The notes: generated from the sequence alone by a model not told the origin. Shown: positions 52,091-64,000, counted from the stretch's first letter. The stretch: DNA of 64,000 nucleotides from Tetrahymena elliotti 4EA (GCA_000231825.2 JH720322.1:496001-560000); one strand, 5' to 3'. Made by a program: numbers and translations.

Positions 52091-53798
52091 ATTTTCTTTT
52101 TATATTTTATTAAATTTTTTTAAAATTTATTATTTATATTAATTTTTTTATTTTTCTAAGATTTAATGTGATTTTATAATAAACAAACAGGGTATTCAAA
52201 ATTTATTAAATTATATCAAATTAAAAAAACTTTTACAGAAGGACTGATATTTCGAAACGAATATCTTAATTTCAGTATATTATCTTCAGTCAGCAAATTT
52301 TAAAAAAAACTCTTCATTTTTAAATCATCATAACAAATAACTTTAAAATATTTTCAAAATAATTCCAAAAATTATATGTTTTTGTTATTCAAATGCAAAG
52401 GCTTGAAATATATATGATATGCAAAAGAATAGTTGATGGATTAAATGTGATTTTAATATTATCAACAGTCGATAAATATCCTATTCATTTTCAGGTTGTT
52501 AGCAAACACGTGTTTTGAAAGCATTAAATTTTAATCAAATTTTTATTATCCAATCAATAATTAAATTTCTTTTACTTTTTAGAAGATTCTTCGGAAACAA
52601 ATCATTATATATCTTTTGATCTTAATCAACATTTAAATTTTTATTTTTTTCAGTTTAATAATTCGATTAAACTTCTAAAAATCTTTTTTTCCTTAAAAAT
52701 AAATTCACGTATTTTTTAAATAGCTATTTGAAAGTTTTTTAAAAAAAAGGCAAATTAAATAACATATAATATTACGCTCTCATTAATTAGTTCCACTTGT
52801 GAGATTTCTAATCTTATTTATGGCAAATGCTGTTACTTCTAATTTAATATTATTTAAATAGCAATAATAAATTTTTATTTAAAAATATAAGTATTCTTTA
52901 TCTTTAAAAAAAATATATTATTGAAATATCAGTCAGTAACTTCAGTGATATTATTTTCTTTTATTTAAAATAAAAAAGGGTTCAATTTTTATTTAAAAAA
53001 AGTAGTATTTTTTATCTTTTAAAGAGGAAGGAAGGTGATATTTAGTCAAAAAATTAATAACAGTTAAAATCATCATTAACTGTAAATTTAACCAAAAAAT
53101 TTAAATAACTAACAATTCAATGAACTAACAATAGATTTTGAAATCAACCAATCATGCTAACTCTAATTAATTTATTAGCTTTCATATAAATAATATTTTA
53201 CATTTGAATTTATTTTCATCTCATTCATATTAATTAAAAAAAATAAAATCATTATCTTATATTTTCTTCTTTAAATTTTTAATATTTTTAGAAAAATAAT
53301 TTGATGTGATTGTAGCATGTGATAGATTGAATATTTGAGTAACAAAATTTAAATATTAAAAAATTAGTTTTAAAGAAACTAAAAATAAATTTTGAAATAG
53401 GAGTTTAATCTATTATAATTTGTTATTATTTAAAAATACTTTAATTTATTTAAATTAATTTTATAAAAATCACCTTTTAAAATCACAAATGAAAATCACT
53501 ATCTTAATTAATTTAAGATTTTAAAAATTTCTAATAATTAATTCTTTGTAAGACCTTCTACTCATCCATTTTCAAAGTTATATAACTTGAAATGGTAGAA
53601 GAATGTCAAAAATTGAATAGTTAGCCTAAATTTTAGAATCAAAGAATGATTCTCAAAATTGAAAAATAATATGGTAAAAATAAACAATTTTAGAATTAAA
53701 TTAATAAACATTTTTAAAATAATTTAATTTAAATAGAATCTTGTTTAAGAAAATAGTAAAATACATTTCATATAGTTTGTAAAAGTACTAAAATAAAA
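52091..53798. other. AT-rich spacer upstream of GRP94
   Basis: Contains the GRP94 promoter region with the palindrome at 52504-52515. Nothing else is recognised. Confidence 0.55.
52504..52515. promoter_or_regulatory. Palindrome AAACACGTGTTT upstream of GRP94
   Basis: Identical 12-bp CACGTG-core palindrome to the one ahead of Sec61 beta, 414 bases upstream of the GRP94 ATG. Candidate shared control site for ER genes; no factor known from the sequence. Confidence 0.4.
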
Positions 53799-56262
53799 TC
53801 ATTATCTTTATTTAAGTTTTCTAATCATTTCATAAAATGAGTTCTTTAATATGCTTTTCTGTTCATCTATTTGTAAAGAAAATACCTTGAGTTGAGCCAA
53901 ATTAGAGGCAAATGTAGAGAATATATCTTTGCTTAAAGAAGTTAGCTTTATTTCAGTGTAATTAAAGAATAAAATTTAGATACATAAAAGTTCTTTTTCT
54001 AGAATTGATAATATATTTTCAAACAATTAATTTTAGTTAGCTTTATCTGTTTTTTATTTAGAATTTTTAATTTATTCATTACCTTTAACTGTTAAATTTA
54101 ATGTTTTTAATTATTTGCAACTGCTACAAAATATTTTAATAACATTTTTTATAAATTCTGCGTTTGTTTAATTATAACTGAAAATTAAATCAACTGAAGT
54201 TAAGTTTTGTTAACAAGTTAAAAAAAAGGCTAAAAATTTAATGAAATCAGCACTGGAACTTTGAAATTAATCAAAGTCAAACATGATTTTACTAATTTAA
54301 TTTGCTTTAAAATTAAGATTTTTATCATAGTTAATCATTTTAACTTTTTCATTTAATTTGACAGAGATATAGGATACATTTGGAGGTAGTTTAGTGAAAG
54401 ATTCAATTAAATCAATCTCTGAATCATTTACATCACAGTCTAAATATAGACTTATTGCTTTAGTTTTGTTTTCATCTAAGTTTGCAATAAGTGGAGATAG
54501 ACTAAATGGCAAATTACTTAAACTATATTTCAAAGTTATATTTTCTAGACTTAATTTATCTTACAAGGTAATAATTTATTTAAAAATCTAAGGAGAGGTG
54601 TTATCATTTATCAAAAACTTCACCTTCAGTAACTTTTTTAAATGCTAAATTTGATTTTAAATTTTTTCCCAATGATCTTATTAATTATTCTTAATAACCA
54701 ACATATCATTTTCAAAATCTAAAGTATTTTAAGAGCAAATAATAAGTTTGCTAAAATAAAAAGGGAATAAACTTTTATTATGGTAATCTTATGTCAAAGT
54801 AGAATTTAAGAAGCCCATCTCTTTGTAATAATTTAAGATGTCAAACATCTATAGAAAATTATGAACGATCTCTATATCTCTCATATTATATTCTCCTAAC
54901 TAGCTTCTCTTTTTAATATCTTTAGAAAAAAGATACTCTGAAAACTAATCATATGATATTTCTAACTTTTAAGAATCATCATTGAGATATCTCTAAGCCC
55001 AGTCTTTAAGTTTCCTTTGGTTTACAGGAACATAAGTATGAGTATGGTTGAAATACCAACTATTATCAATAACTTATCTTCCACTTGCTTCCAAAATAGG
55101 AATGTCCTTTTTTGATCAAAACATTTGTTAAGATTAAAAAATTATTTTAAATAAATTTACTTCTTTCAAAAAGAAATAGTTTTTGTTTTCAAAGAGATCT
55201 TCCACAATCTTGCCATCTAAACTTGCGCTTGGAACTCTTCCAAAATTAATATTTTTGTAATCAGATTTTTCTTGTTCTATCAAATATTTAGTTCTTAAAT
55301 AAAGAAAAGATAAATCGAATTTAAGCACATTAAATCCTGAAATCACATCTGGGTCAATAGCATATAACTCTTCAAACCATGTTATTAACATTTATAATTC
55401 ACTTTTAAAATATTTGACCTCTACTGAAGGATCTAGCTCCATCTCTTCTGATGTGGTGAATATTTTTTTCATTTTTTATTTCTCCCCATATTTAAAGATA
55501 ATATTAGAGATCATAAATATTGGATTCTTTTTAACTCTTTTAAAAAATATTTTTAATGTATTTTACATGTTCTATTTGATAATAATTAAATTACTTGACT
55601 GCCTCAAATCCACTTTCTAAAACTAAATTTTCAATATCAGTAATTAGAATAATCTAATTATTTGTTATTTATTCATAAAGTTTTTCATCAAAAGATATTT
55701 TTGTTTTAAATTAATTTGATAGAATTTCTATTTGACAAGTAGATATTTTTTCATTTTAATCCTCTTTGATGGAGTTTAAATTATCATCAAGTTATATTGA
55801 TAAGAATGTTTTTGGATTTATTTTAAGACTCATTTAAAATTAATTAGCTGTTTTAGGGACAAACTATTAAACTTAGCCAACTAGGTTTAATTTATCAATT
55901 TCTACTTTATTTATATGATCTTTTAGCATATCTTCATTAAACGATCCATCGAATATTTCTATCTTATAATAAATTTAATCATTGTGCTTAAACTCCTCCA
56001 CATTAATTTCACTTTTCTCAAATTATTTCTTCATTAATTCTTTTAAACTATTTGATTTATTCTCATTTTCTTTCTTATCTTGAGTGTAGATAAAGAACAA
56101 ATTAATAAATGTCTTAACTCTTATTAAAACAGTTTGATTTTTTTCTGTCAAACCAAAGACCCATATTTCATTAGAACTTTAATTATATTCTATTCTATCT
56201 GGAAGGATCTTTAAGGTAGAGGATTAAAGTTCTTTAATATTTATTTTTTCACGTAAAAACAT
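53799..56262 (-). CDS. B-family DNA polymerase exonuclease module fused to leucine-rich repeats
   Basis: Start MFLREKINIKELQSST at 56262, stop TGA at 53799-53801. The N-terminal 200 residues resemble the B-family polymerase N-terminal domain (NEIWVFGLTEKNQTVLIRVK). A 3'-5' exonuclease domain follows with all three catalytic motifs: Exo I TDIE (about 55635), then PIFMISNIIFKYGEK; Exo II DPDVISGFNVLKFDLSFLYL (about 55360-55300); Exo III LGEYNMRD (about 54890). The order and spacing match DNA polymerase delta. The palm, fingers and KxY/DTD polymerase motifs are absent. From about 54620 to the end the protein instead has LRR-like repeats (NLTSVDLIFSYNQ, QLKTLNLTV). Introns at about 55595-55530 and 55160-55092 keep phase. 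The exonuclease residues are intact, so nuclease activity is plausible, but its substrate is unknown. A stand-alone exonuclease or a decayed polymerase paralogue are alternatives. Confidence 0.72.
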
Positions 56263-56922
56263 TCTTTTTTATTCTCGATAGATTTTTTTTTATAAATGCT
56301 TTTTAACAAATTAGGTATCAAATATTATGATTAATTATATTATTAATAATAAATAAACTGGGTTTAAAAAATAAATGACCACCGCGAAAATAAACAATTT
56401 GGTAGTATTTTAAGAGTTTTTTAGTATGGTTATAATATTTAAATTTACTATCAAACAGATTAATTCAATTTTAGATTGAAACACAACATTAAGATATCGA
56501 GTTCAAAAATATTTATCAATATTGTTGCAATAAAATTTATATTTATTAAAAAAATTAATTTAAAATAAATATTTTTAAGAAAAAATAATTAAAATTCAAT
56601 TTTTTATTTGAATAATTTTTTAATTAAACTTTAAATTAACCTCTTCAAAAAAAAATTTATATTTTACATTTTTGCATTTTTATTTAAGCAGTATTTATTT
56701 TTTAAATATATTGATTTCAAGTTAAAAATTTTTATTAGTTTCATACTGACATAATTTATTATTTTATTTAAAAATACTAAAATGATTGTGTGAATAAAAT
56801 TTGAAGTTTTGTAATATTTTTATTAAGCAATTTTATACCAAAAAAAATTAAAAAAATTATTGAAAAGTAAAATAAAATATGTTGCAGACATAAAAATAAA
56901 AAAGCTTAAAAGTTTAATGATT
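56263..56922. other. AT-rich spacer
   Basis: Upstream region of the exonuclease/LRR gene and 3' flank of the channel gene. No supported gene. Confidence 0.5.
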
Positions 56923-59900
56923 TCAATCATTTTTAATAGGAACTTTAGTTTATATATTTTATAAGCTTCTGTTGATGGTTTTTTTCTTTAATAGAGTATT
57001 AAGCTTTTTGAATTAGCTGCTTTATTATACAATGATCCTTTCAGTTTTAAATTTGATGTTTTTCTTTAATTTGTATCTTTGAATTTTTCTAATGACTGAT
57101 TAGTAGTTAAAATCAGGATAATAAAATTTTAATGAAGACATTTTATCAAATTTCCAATAGTCAAAAGAATCTTTCCATTCTACAATAATCTTTTTGAACT
57201 AAGTTTCAAATTAAGTTTGTTTTGGATTTGAAAATTGTGAGTATGTTTGGCAATTATTATAGCTACTAGTACGTTATTTTGGTATACCAAATATTGATAA
57301 ACTATTCCTGTTAGTATTAAAACTGTTTTATTTTTGCATTTCTGAAAAAGATTAATCAATATCTCTAAAAGTCTCCCCTATTTCATCTATTTAATAAGGA
57401 TTAAAGCTTTTTTGCATTTTTGGGCTCATATCATCAATTGAATATCTTTTAACTTTTGTATTATTGGTAGTTGAAAAGCGTTTGCTTAAACTGCTATTTA
57501 AAAACTTATTTGAGGAAGATCTTCTTATTTTTGAAGAATTTCTTTGATTTTCTGCCAATTACTCTTCTGTTAGTTCACTATTTTTATTTTATTTTGAATA
57601 AATTTGTTAATCCTGCTCTGGCTGCTGAGTATTCTAATTTTTTTAAGAAATCCCTTTTTAATTATATATGTCATTTGCTGAGGATATTATTATTATAGGA
57701 TCTTCACCACTTTTTTCTTCTAGAGATTACCTTTTCTTTAATGCAATTAAAAAATAAAATTTAATGTTTAAAAACTATTTTCATTTAATCTTAAGTGATA
57801 TTTAATTATTTTACTTGCTAACCAACTGATAAATAAAAATTAGATCCTCTGGTTCCTTTAATATCTAACCTGTCTACCTATTCTTTATCGATTTCAAAGT
57901 AAGAATGCTAATCATCTCTATCACTTTTTGAACCTCCAATAAATGATGTAGATTTTTAGCTTATACAATCATCATCAAATTCCTCTTCCTCAACTTCTTA
58001 AAATACCATGTTATATTAAGTACGTGTTTTTCTTTCATAATTTGGATTTCTATCCTGAGTATAAGAGTAATTATGTTTTGGGATTAAAAAAGGATTTTCT
58101 TTTGCAAAATGAGTTTTTGAGCAATTTAAAAAGAAATGGTCTACCTATCCACAAGTGTAGCATGGGATATTAAAAAAGCTGATGTTAGAGTTATAAGTTA
58201 ACTTATCTCTTAATTCCATATACTTTTGATAATCTTTTTCATCTGTTTTAATTATTTCTAAAAATTTATTTAAAGAAAGTTTTAAAACAACAGAAACATT
58301 TTAAGATTCGGCAACATATTATCTTTTTTATCCAGTTATAAACTCAAACAATCCAAAAAACTATCCTTTTTTAATTTCCTTAATATCTTTATAAACATTT
58401 TTAGAAGGAACTTTGTTAAGTTGTAGTTTTCCCTAAGCTTACTAGGCTTACTGCTCTCTTTTTTATATAAGATAATTAATTAACACATATAATTAGTAAT
58501 ATGAATTTTATTACTCCTCAGTTTGGTTGCTTGAACTTTCTTCATAATTAAGGCACTGCTTTATTATAACTAAAAAAATTTTTTTAAGACTAAGAAAAAA
58601 TATTTAATAATTACATGAGCCTTTTAAAACAAAATAAATAGAAATATCATTTTAAAGATCATTATTTTCTATTATTTAATGAGAACTATAACCTATTTCC
58701 TCCATAATTTCATATGTTTTGCTCAAGTTAACTTCAGAAACAAAATTTTGAAAATAAGTGAGTTAGTTTAGAATCTTTTTGTAAGATTCTTGCATAAGTT
58801 CTTTATACAATGGTTTACTTAATTTTGAAAGAGTCCCTTAAACATCTATTTTTTTCTTCAACTCTTCTTATTTATAATAATGCTTAAGCTCTAAGTTCAA
58901 CATTCTCTAAAGACCCCTAAATTTTTAAAAAATAATTAGCTGCTTTTATTGTCTAAATAAAATCTTACAAATTAATTTGTTTTCTTTTCATGAATTAATT
59001 CAAAACATTAATATCGTCTCTATAACTTTCTTCTTGCTCATTCAAATCTGATAGTATATTTCCAATCTTATTAATCAAATATGCAAATGCAATACTTGAA
59101 ATAAGCATCCATAAACTTGTAAATAAATACTCTTAAGTTGTTAAAATAATCTATGAAGCTGTGTTACACATTGTTGAAAAAGCCCATGTTTAAGCTTGAG
59201 CATAATAAAAGAACCAATCATCACCTTATTCTAATTTAATTCAAAAAAATAATAAATTTTATGTAATTAAAGAAAACTATCTAATAAATAATAAATTTGA
59301 TTCTATTAACTAAGGTTAAGACTTTGTTTAATTTATTAAATTATTTTAACAAAATGTTATTTAATTAAATTAACTATTTCTTTCATTCTTTTGTTAAACT
59401 TAATTGAGCCATCATTCAAACTTGCATTCATATAAACAAATATTTGATAAAAATAAAAACAACTTAATTCATTTCTTTAAACAATTTGTAAAGCATAACA
59501 ATGGAGATCAATTAACCATTAAAAATTTAATAAGTTAAAAATAATAAATATTTTTAAAATTACTTAAACTTTTCCAGGTTTCTGTCAGTTCTAAAATATG
59601 GATTTCAAAACTTGAGAAGGCGTTATAAGAGCAGGCCATGAAATGAGAAAGGGCGAGAAGTTTGAAAATTAATTTAAAGATTTCTAATATGTATCTTCTT
59701 TTAATGGAGTGTAAAATGAAGAATTCAATTTTTTCATAAATGATAATTATACCTTTTATCTTAAGTAGTAAAGGTATTTTATAAAGATTTTGGATATATA
59801 TATTGTCAGAAGAAAGATTTTCAAAGATAAGAGGAATAATTTCAAAAAAGAAATATTCATGTAGATAGATTTTAATAATTTTTTTACGATCTGTTATAAA

Positions 59901-60950
59901 TTCTCCTTTATGATAATTACTTGTATTCATGTTGATAAGCATTTCTGTAATCCAGCATGTAATTGCAATTTCGTGATATAGATGAATGTTACTAAAATGT
60001 GCATTAAAAAAAACCATAAAGGAAATCAAAATTAAATAAAAACAGTTGTAGCCCATTAAGATAGAATTGAATATGATTCTATAAATATTCTCTGGATTGA
60101 ACAGTGGGAGTTTATTAAGCCTCAATATGATACATATTTTTTCTATGCACTTAATTGTTTTACTAAAGCAAGTTAATATCCATTATAGCATAATGAATTA
60201 TTTTTTAAAAATTTTATCTGAATGGTAATCGCTTGAATCATTTATAATTTTCCTGGTTAAATGATTTAAGAACATTGCTCTTCCACTGAATGTGAAATTT
60301 CTATAAAAACCTATCACTTTCATCTTAAAATTTGTAAGAAAATTAATTGAGAATCCCTTTTCTTTCTTTTTCAAAATTTAAGCAAAACTAAGAAATATTT
60401 TACAAATTTTGGATAAGAATTTATTATTTACTCATCAAATAAAATATGTTTTAATTATTGATAGGAAATTATTTACTTTTATAACTACTTTGCTTAAAAT
60501 ATGTTTGATATTCCTATTACATGGATTGGACTCTTCTCCATTTTTTAAGTAGAACTTTCTTAAATATTTGATAACTTTTTGTTCTGATTATCAGGTGTAA
60601 CTAAGCAATCATCTATCAATTAGTGAGTATTTTATCTTGCTTCTACTTGGTTACTCTTCAAAAGTGCAATGTCTTCAAAAATACCTATTTATTTTTTGTT
60701 TTTTAGCTATTCATTTGAGAATATTGTTACCTTTTTCTTCAGTATGATGTATTTTTGAATAATCATTAGGGAGACTAGACTCCTCTTAATAAAATTTGAA
60801 TTTGCCTCCTATTAAGTTAGACTAATTAGCTTATTTAATGCTCTTTTCCTATGATATTTAGAATTCAGTTTTTCTTCTTGTTAAGTCACTCGAATCTAAG
60901 AGATCTTCATTTTAGAAATAATTTTTTTATTCCGTTGATTTTACATTCAT
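56923..60950 (-). CDS. Cyclic-nucleotide-gated/HCN-type channel with non-canonical pore
   Basis: Start MNVKSTEQKNYFQNEDLL at 60950, stop TGA at 56923-56925. S1-S4 and linker lie at about 60125-59560 (NCFYLILISFMVFFNAHF, EIAITCWITEML, LYKIPLLLKIKG). The pore region (about 59240-59140) reads YYAQAQTWAFSTMCNTASQI, followed by S6 (SLWMLISSIAFAYLINKIG). Ciliate K+ channels normally have TTVGYGD where this has CNTASQ, so the GYG filter is missing. A C-linker and a cyclic-nucleotide-binding fold follow (YFVLKGSCN; KGQFFGLFEFITGQKRQYVAES, about 58400-58300), with Leu in place of the usual FGE glutamate. Next is a CCHC zinc knuckle, CYTCGQVDHFFLNC (about 58170-58130), then a long Ser/Asn-rich tail. 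A first intron at about 60725-60680 removes an in-frame TGA. Whether it conducts or acts as a modulatory subunit cannot be told from sequence. Confidence 0.75.
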
Positions 60951-61396
60951 TGAAGCTACTGCTAAATACAAACAAAACAGAAGTTTAAAAGAAAAATTTT
61001 ACTTGTATTTCTTTATTTCTACTAATTTATTTTAATTTTTAATTCTGAGTACTTCAATTTTCGATTAGTCAGAAAATTAATAAACAATTATTGATTCGAA
61101 TATATTGATTTTTCTAAATAGATTATATTTTTTTGCCCATATTTTAGGAAAACTACTTCTTATCTTAGTTTCAAAAAAATAGTTAACACAGAAAAAACCA
61201 TAGATTTTATTAATTATTACTTTTAAGTAATTTAAGAGAAAAAAAATAAAAATTATATTTTTTAATTTTTACTCACCTTAAAAATTTAATCTTAAAAAAT
61301 ATTACAAAATTTGTTTGTAGATTTATTTAATAAATAAAATATACAAAAACAAGATGAATAAAATCAAATAAAATTATTTTAGAATTGACAAATATT
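60951..61396. other. AT-rich spacer
   Basis: No supported gene; separates the channel from the kinase. Confidence 0.5.
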
Positions 61397-63271
61397 TCAT
61401 ATCTTTTTTGGTTCCTTTTCTCTTAAAAAGATGTCATAAGCCAGTTTAACTCTTGTGTTCACTTAGTTAAATATTTCCAATTATCTCTTGCCTTCCTCAG
61501 TATTTTCATTAGCTAGTTACTATGATTTTCCTTCTTGATGCTATTACATAAATGTGTTAAAGTTGATAATATCTGATTCATTCCATTCGAATACATTATC
61601 AAGATTAAGAATAATCAACAGATCATCTACAAGATACAGAGTATCAGAAACAGTTAAAATGCTTTAAATTTTTTGATTTTTATATTTATCTAACTCAGGA
61701 TAAAGATGCTAAATGAGCAATTTTATTATAAGAAGTAGTTAAACAAGGAATTCAACATCATAAGAATAGTTACTTGTCCAGAAGACAGGACTTATTATAT
61801 CTTTAATTTACTTGGGAATTTCTATATCTTGATACTTTTTAGCTACCTTATTCATCTCTCTATCATCTAGACTAATATAGCCAATATCACTTTGTAAACT
61901 ACTCTCAAATATTTAAGGAACCTATTTACTTTTAATAATATAAGTCCATTCTTCATCAGTAAAATCAAATTGCTTTTCTTAGCTTCCAACGCGATCACGA
62001 ATATGTTAAATACACATGCGTTAATATTTATATAAACCAAAGCGAGTGATTGTTAGTAAATCCTTGATTATATGAATCTACTTTTAGAAAATGACACGAC
62101 CATTAACTGAATAGTGGCCAATACGCTCAAAAACTCTACGAATGAATATTCCTTTACCTTTTTCAAACTCAACACGCTTTTATAATTTGAAAACAGTATC
62201 ACTGATCTTAGCTTTATCATCAATTTATTGAATTTATCTCTCAACATTATCTGCTGCCTTGTCTAGAGTATCTTAATCTATTTCATCAATGTTCAAACCT
62301 TTCCAAAGTTCTACTCTTTTGTCAAGATTTTCTTTAATTTCATCATAATTTATTACATTAATAACGTTTAATTATCCTGTTTCTAAAATATGCTTTTACT
62401 TGAAAATTTTAGACTCAAAAATCTCCTCCCAATCAATACGATCTTCTTAGCTAAATATAAGCATTCTTTCTACCATAGTCCTTAATTCTTAACTGTAAGG
62501 TGGTTCACTAGGGCATTTTACTGGATTCTTTTGCATTTCGGCTATCAACTTATTCTAATTAGTTTCTGTATAAGGAAATTTATTATAAAGAATCCAGTAA
62601 AGTGTAGCTCCTAAAGAATAAATATCACACTTATGATTGTACTTTTAAAGTAGAACTTATGGAGCTAAAGTTGCTGGAGTACCATAACAATCTGTGATAT
62701 TTTAACTTTTTGTCTATTTAGCAAACCCAAAATCAGCAACCTTCCAAATATCATTTTTTACAAGAATATTTTATGGTTTTATATCTCTATGGATTATATC
62801 TTTTTTTCTCAAATATTTAAAAGCTTCTATAACTTAACTAAAGTAAAATCTTATTTCTAGCTCAGTCAATTTTTTAGGATTATTAGATTTTCTTTTAAAA
62901 AATTACTCTAAATCTCCATGCTAGCAAAATTCCATGACCATATAAATATTATCTTTGTGCTTTTTAACATCTATTAATTGTACTATATTAGGATGATCAA
63001 GCTACTATAATGTTATAATTTCTTAACGAACTGTGTCTAATTCAATATTTTCCGAAATTGTTTTTAAACCTTCTTTTATAAAAACTAGTTTAATGGCTAC
63101 ATATTCATCTTTGAGAGTTTATCCTTATAGAGGGACTTCCAATCCCTTATAAACTTCACCAAAACCTCCTTCACCTAATTTGCTACCCTCATTATACATC
63201 CACTTTCCAATCACAAAATATCTCTTTTAATTTATCCTTAGGACTTTTAAATTCTTTTCTTTTGAAGTCAT
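61397..63271 (-). CDS. Serine/threonine protein kinase with C-terminal extension
   Basis: One uninterrupted frame, 624 codons, start MTSKEKNLKVLRIN at 63271, stop TGA at 61397-61399 (end KEPKKI). Kinase motifs in order: glycine loop GEGGFGEVY (residues 33-41), VAIK with Lys61, HPNIVQL, MVMEFCQHGDL, HRDIKPQN, DFGFAK, CDIYSLG. The fold and the catalytic Asp/Lys are intact, so activity is expected. In the APE motif the Glu is read as Gln from a TAA codon (ATLAPQVL), a rare change. The style (HGDLEQFF, PPYSQELRTMVERML) recalls ciliate ULK/NIMA-like kinases, but the subfamily is not certain. The C-terminal half, residues about 330-624, is helical and charged (RVELWKGLN, FIRRVFERIGHYSVNGR). It is conserved-looking but unrecognised, perhaps a regulatory or degenerate domain. 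Confidence 0.88.
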
Positions 63272-64000
63272 TTGTTAGAAATCTGATAGTCTTTGTTTGC
63301 TAAGTTTGTTTAAAATAAAAATTGATTAAAGTTTTGCTTTTCTTTTTAAAAACCTTATTTATCACTATCTAAAATAAGAATTAATTACATGAATTAAATT
63401 TCTTAATTTATTTTATTTACAGCAAATAAGGGCAAGTAAGAGTAAAAATATTGTCTTTTGAAAAATTAGATTTTCTTTTCTGAAATAAAAAAAGCTTATT
63501 ATTAAATTGCTTTTTATCATAAATAAAATACAAATTGTACCCTATAATAAATTATAGAAACTCAATCCTACTTTATAGGCATTAAAATAGAATTTTTTAT
63601 TAAAAAACTTTAAAATTTTTAAACAGCTTAAATAGTTTTTAAAATCATTTCATTTTAGGTTTTCTAATCATTTAAATAAAATAAATTAAAAAAGCCTAAT
63701 TTTTATGTTAATAACTTTTAGCAAAAAAATGTTTAAAATGATAGATTTTTTTTTTAAAGTAGAAAATAAAAAAAATAATTAACTAAATTCATTTAGTACA
63801 ATCCATTTTAACAGTCACTATTTTATTTGCATGAAATAAGGATAGATAGATTATTTAAAATATCAAAAAAAAATTTTTAATTATGCCATTAAATATTTTC
63901 ACTGACCAAAATACATTATTTTTAAATTAAGATTAAAAATTTGAAAATAAAATATTTATTAACTTGTTAACAGATCATAAATTTTTGATCAATATAAAAA
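63272..64000. other. AT-rich spacer at window end
   Basis: Upstream region of the kinase gene. Long A and T runs; no supported gene. No telomeric CCCCAA/GGGGTT repeat is present. Confidence 0.5.

Noticed and set aside
1..64000. CRISPR array, bacterial operons, Shine-Dalgarno sites, insertion sequences
   Set aside because: The sequence is eukaryotic (introns, signal peptides, chromatin proteins); no regular spacer repeats or transposase motifs were seen.
1..64000. Macronuclear telomere (CCCCAA repeats) at either end
   Set aside because: Neither end carries the repeat; the window is internal to a chromosome.

Overview
The window is ciliate nuclear DNA, very probably from the somatic macronucleus of Tetrahymena or a close relative. 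It is extremely AT-rich. Every long gene stays open only if TAA and TAG are read as glutamine and TGA is the sole stop. Genes are cut by short AT-rich introns (GTA...TAG or CAG) and separated by AT-rich spacers of 0.5-2 kb. Homology calls come from reading motifs by eye; no database search was run. The identifications are strongest for GRP94, Sec61 beta, the protein kinase, DCC1, the ankyrin/EF-hand/C2 protein, the PHD protein and the SUN-domain protein.

Layout. 577-6853 (-): atypical Rab-like GTPase with a very long Gln/Asn-rich tail. 7313-17066 (-): giant ankyrin + coiled-coil + EF-hand + about eleven C2 domains. 18072-19355 (+): DCC1, a subunit of the Ctf18-RFC cohesion clamp loader. 20293-21914 (-): mid-SUN (SLP1/SUCO-like) membrane protein. 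22.6-24.9 kb: odd island with homopolymer-rich blocks, a decayed-looking coding stretch and a GC-rich segment that looks like a structured RNA. 26028-26874 (-): small Q-rich protein. 27426-28946 (-): leucine-rich-repeat (RNI type) protein. About 29.0-29.4 kb: 220-bp direct duplication. 29799-31626 (-): unrecognised Ser/Thr-Pro protein. 33191-39825 (-): Jade/BRPF-type PHD + extended-PHD chromatin protein with a third PHD. 41734-42201 (+): Sec61 beta. 43709-47871 (-): ciliate-specific two-pass membrane protein. 48977-52090 (-): ER Hsp90 (GRP94). 53799-56262 (-): B-family DNA polymerase 3'-5' exonuclease module joined to leucine-rich repeats, with no polymerase module. 56923-60950 (-): cyclic-nucleotide-gated-type channel with a non-canonical pore. 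61397-63271 (-): Ser/Thr protein kinase.

Functionally this is ordinary eukaryotic gene space with no operons; 12 of the 14 firm genes lie on the minus strand. The most coherent pair is Sec61 beta and GRP94, both acting in ER protein import and folding. Each has the same 12-bp palindrome AAACACGTGTTT in its upstream spacer, a candidate shared control site.

Most worth following up: the polymerase-type exonuclease/LRR fusion, the GC-rich RNA candidate at about 24.6-24.86 kb, the shared ER-gene palindrome, the channel that lacks the GYG filter, and the GTPase that lacks its G3 (DxxG) motif.
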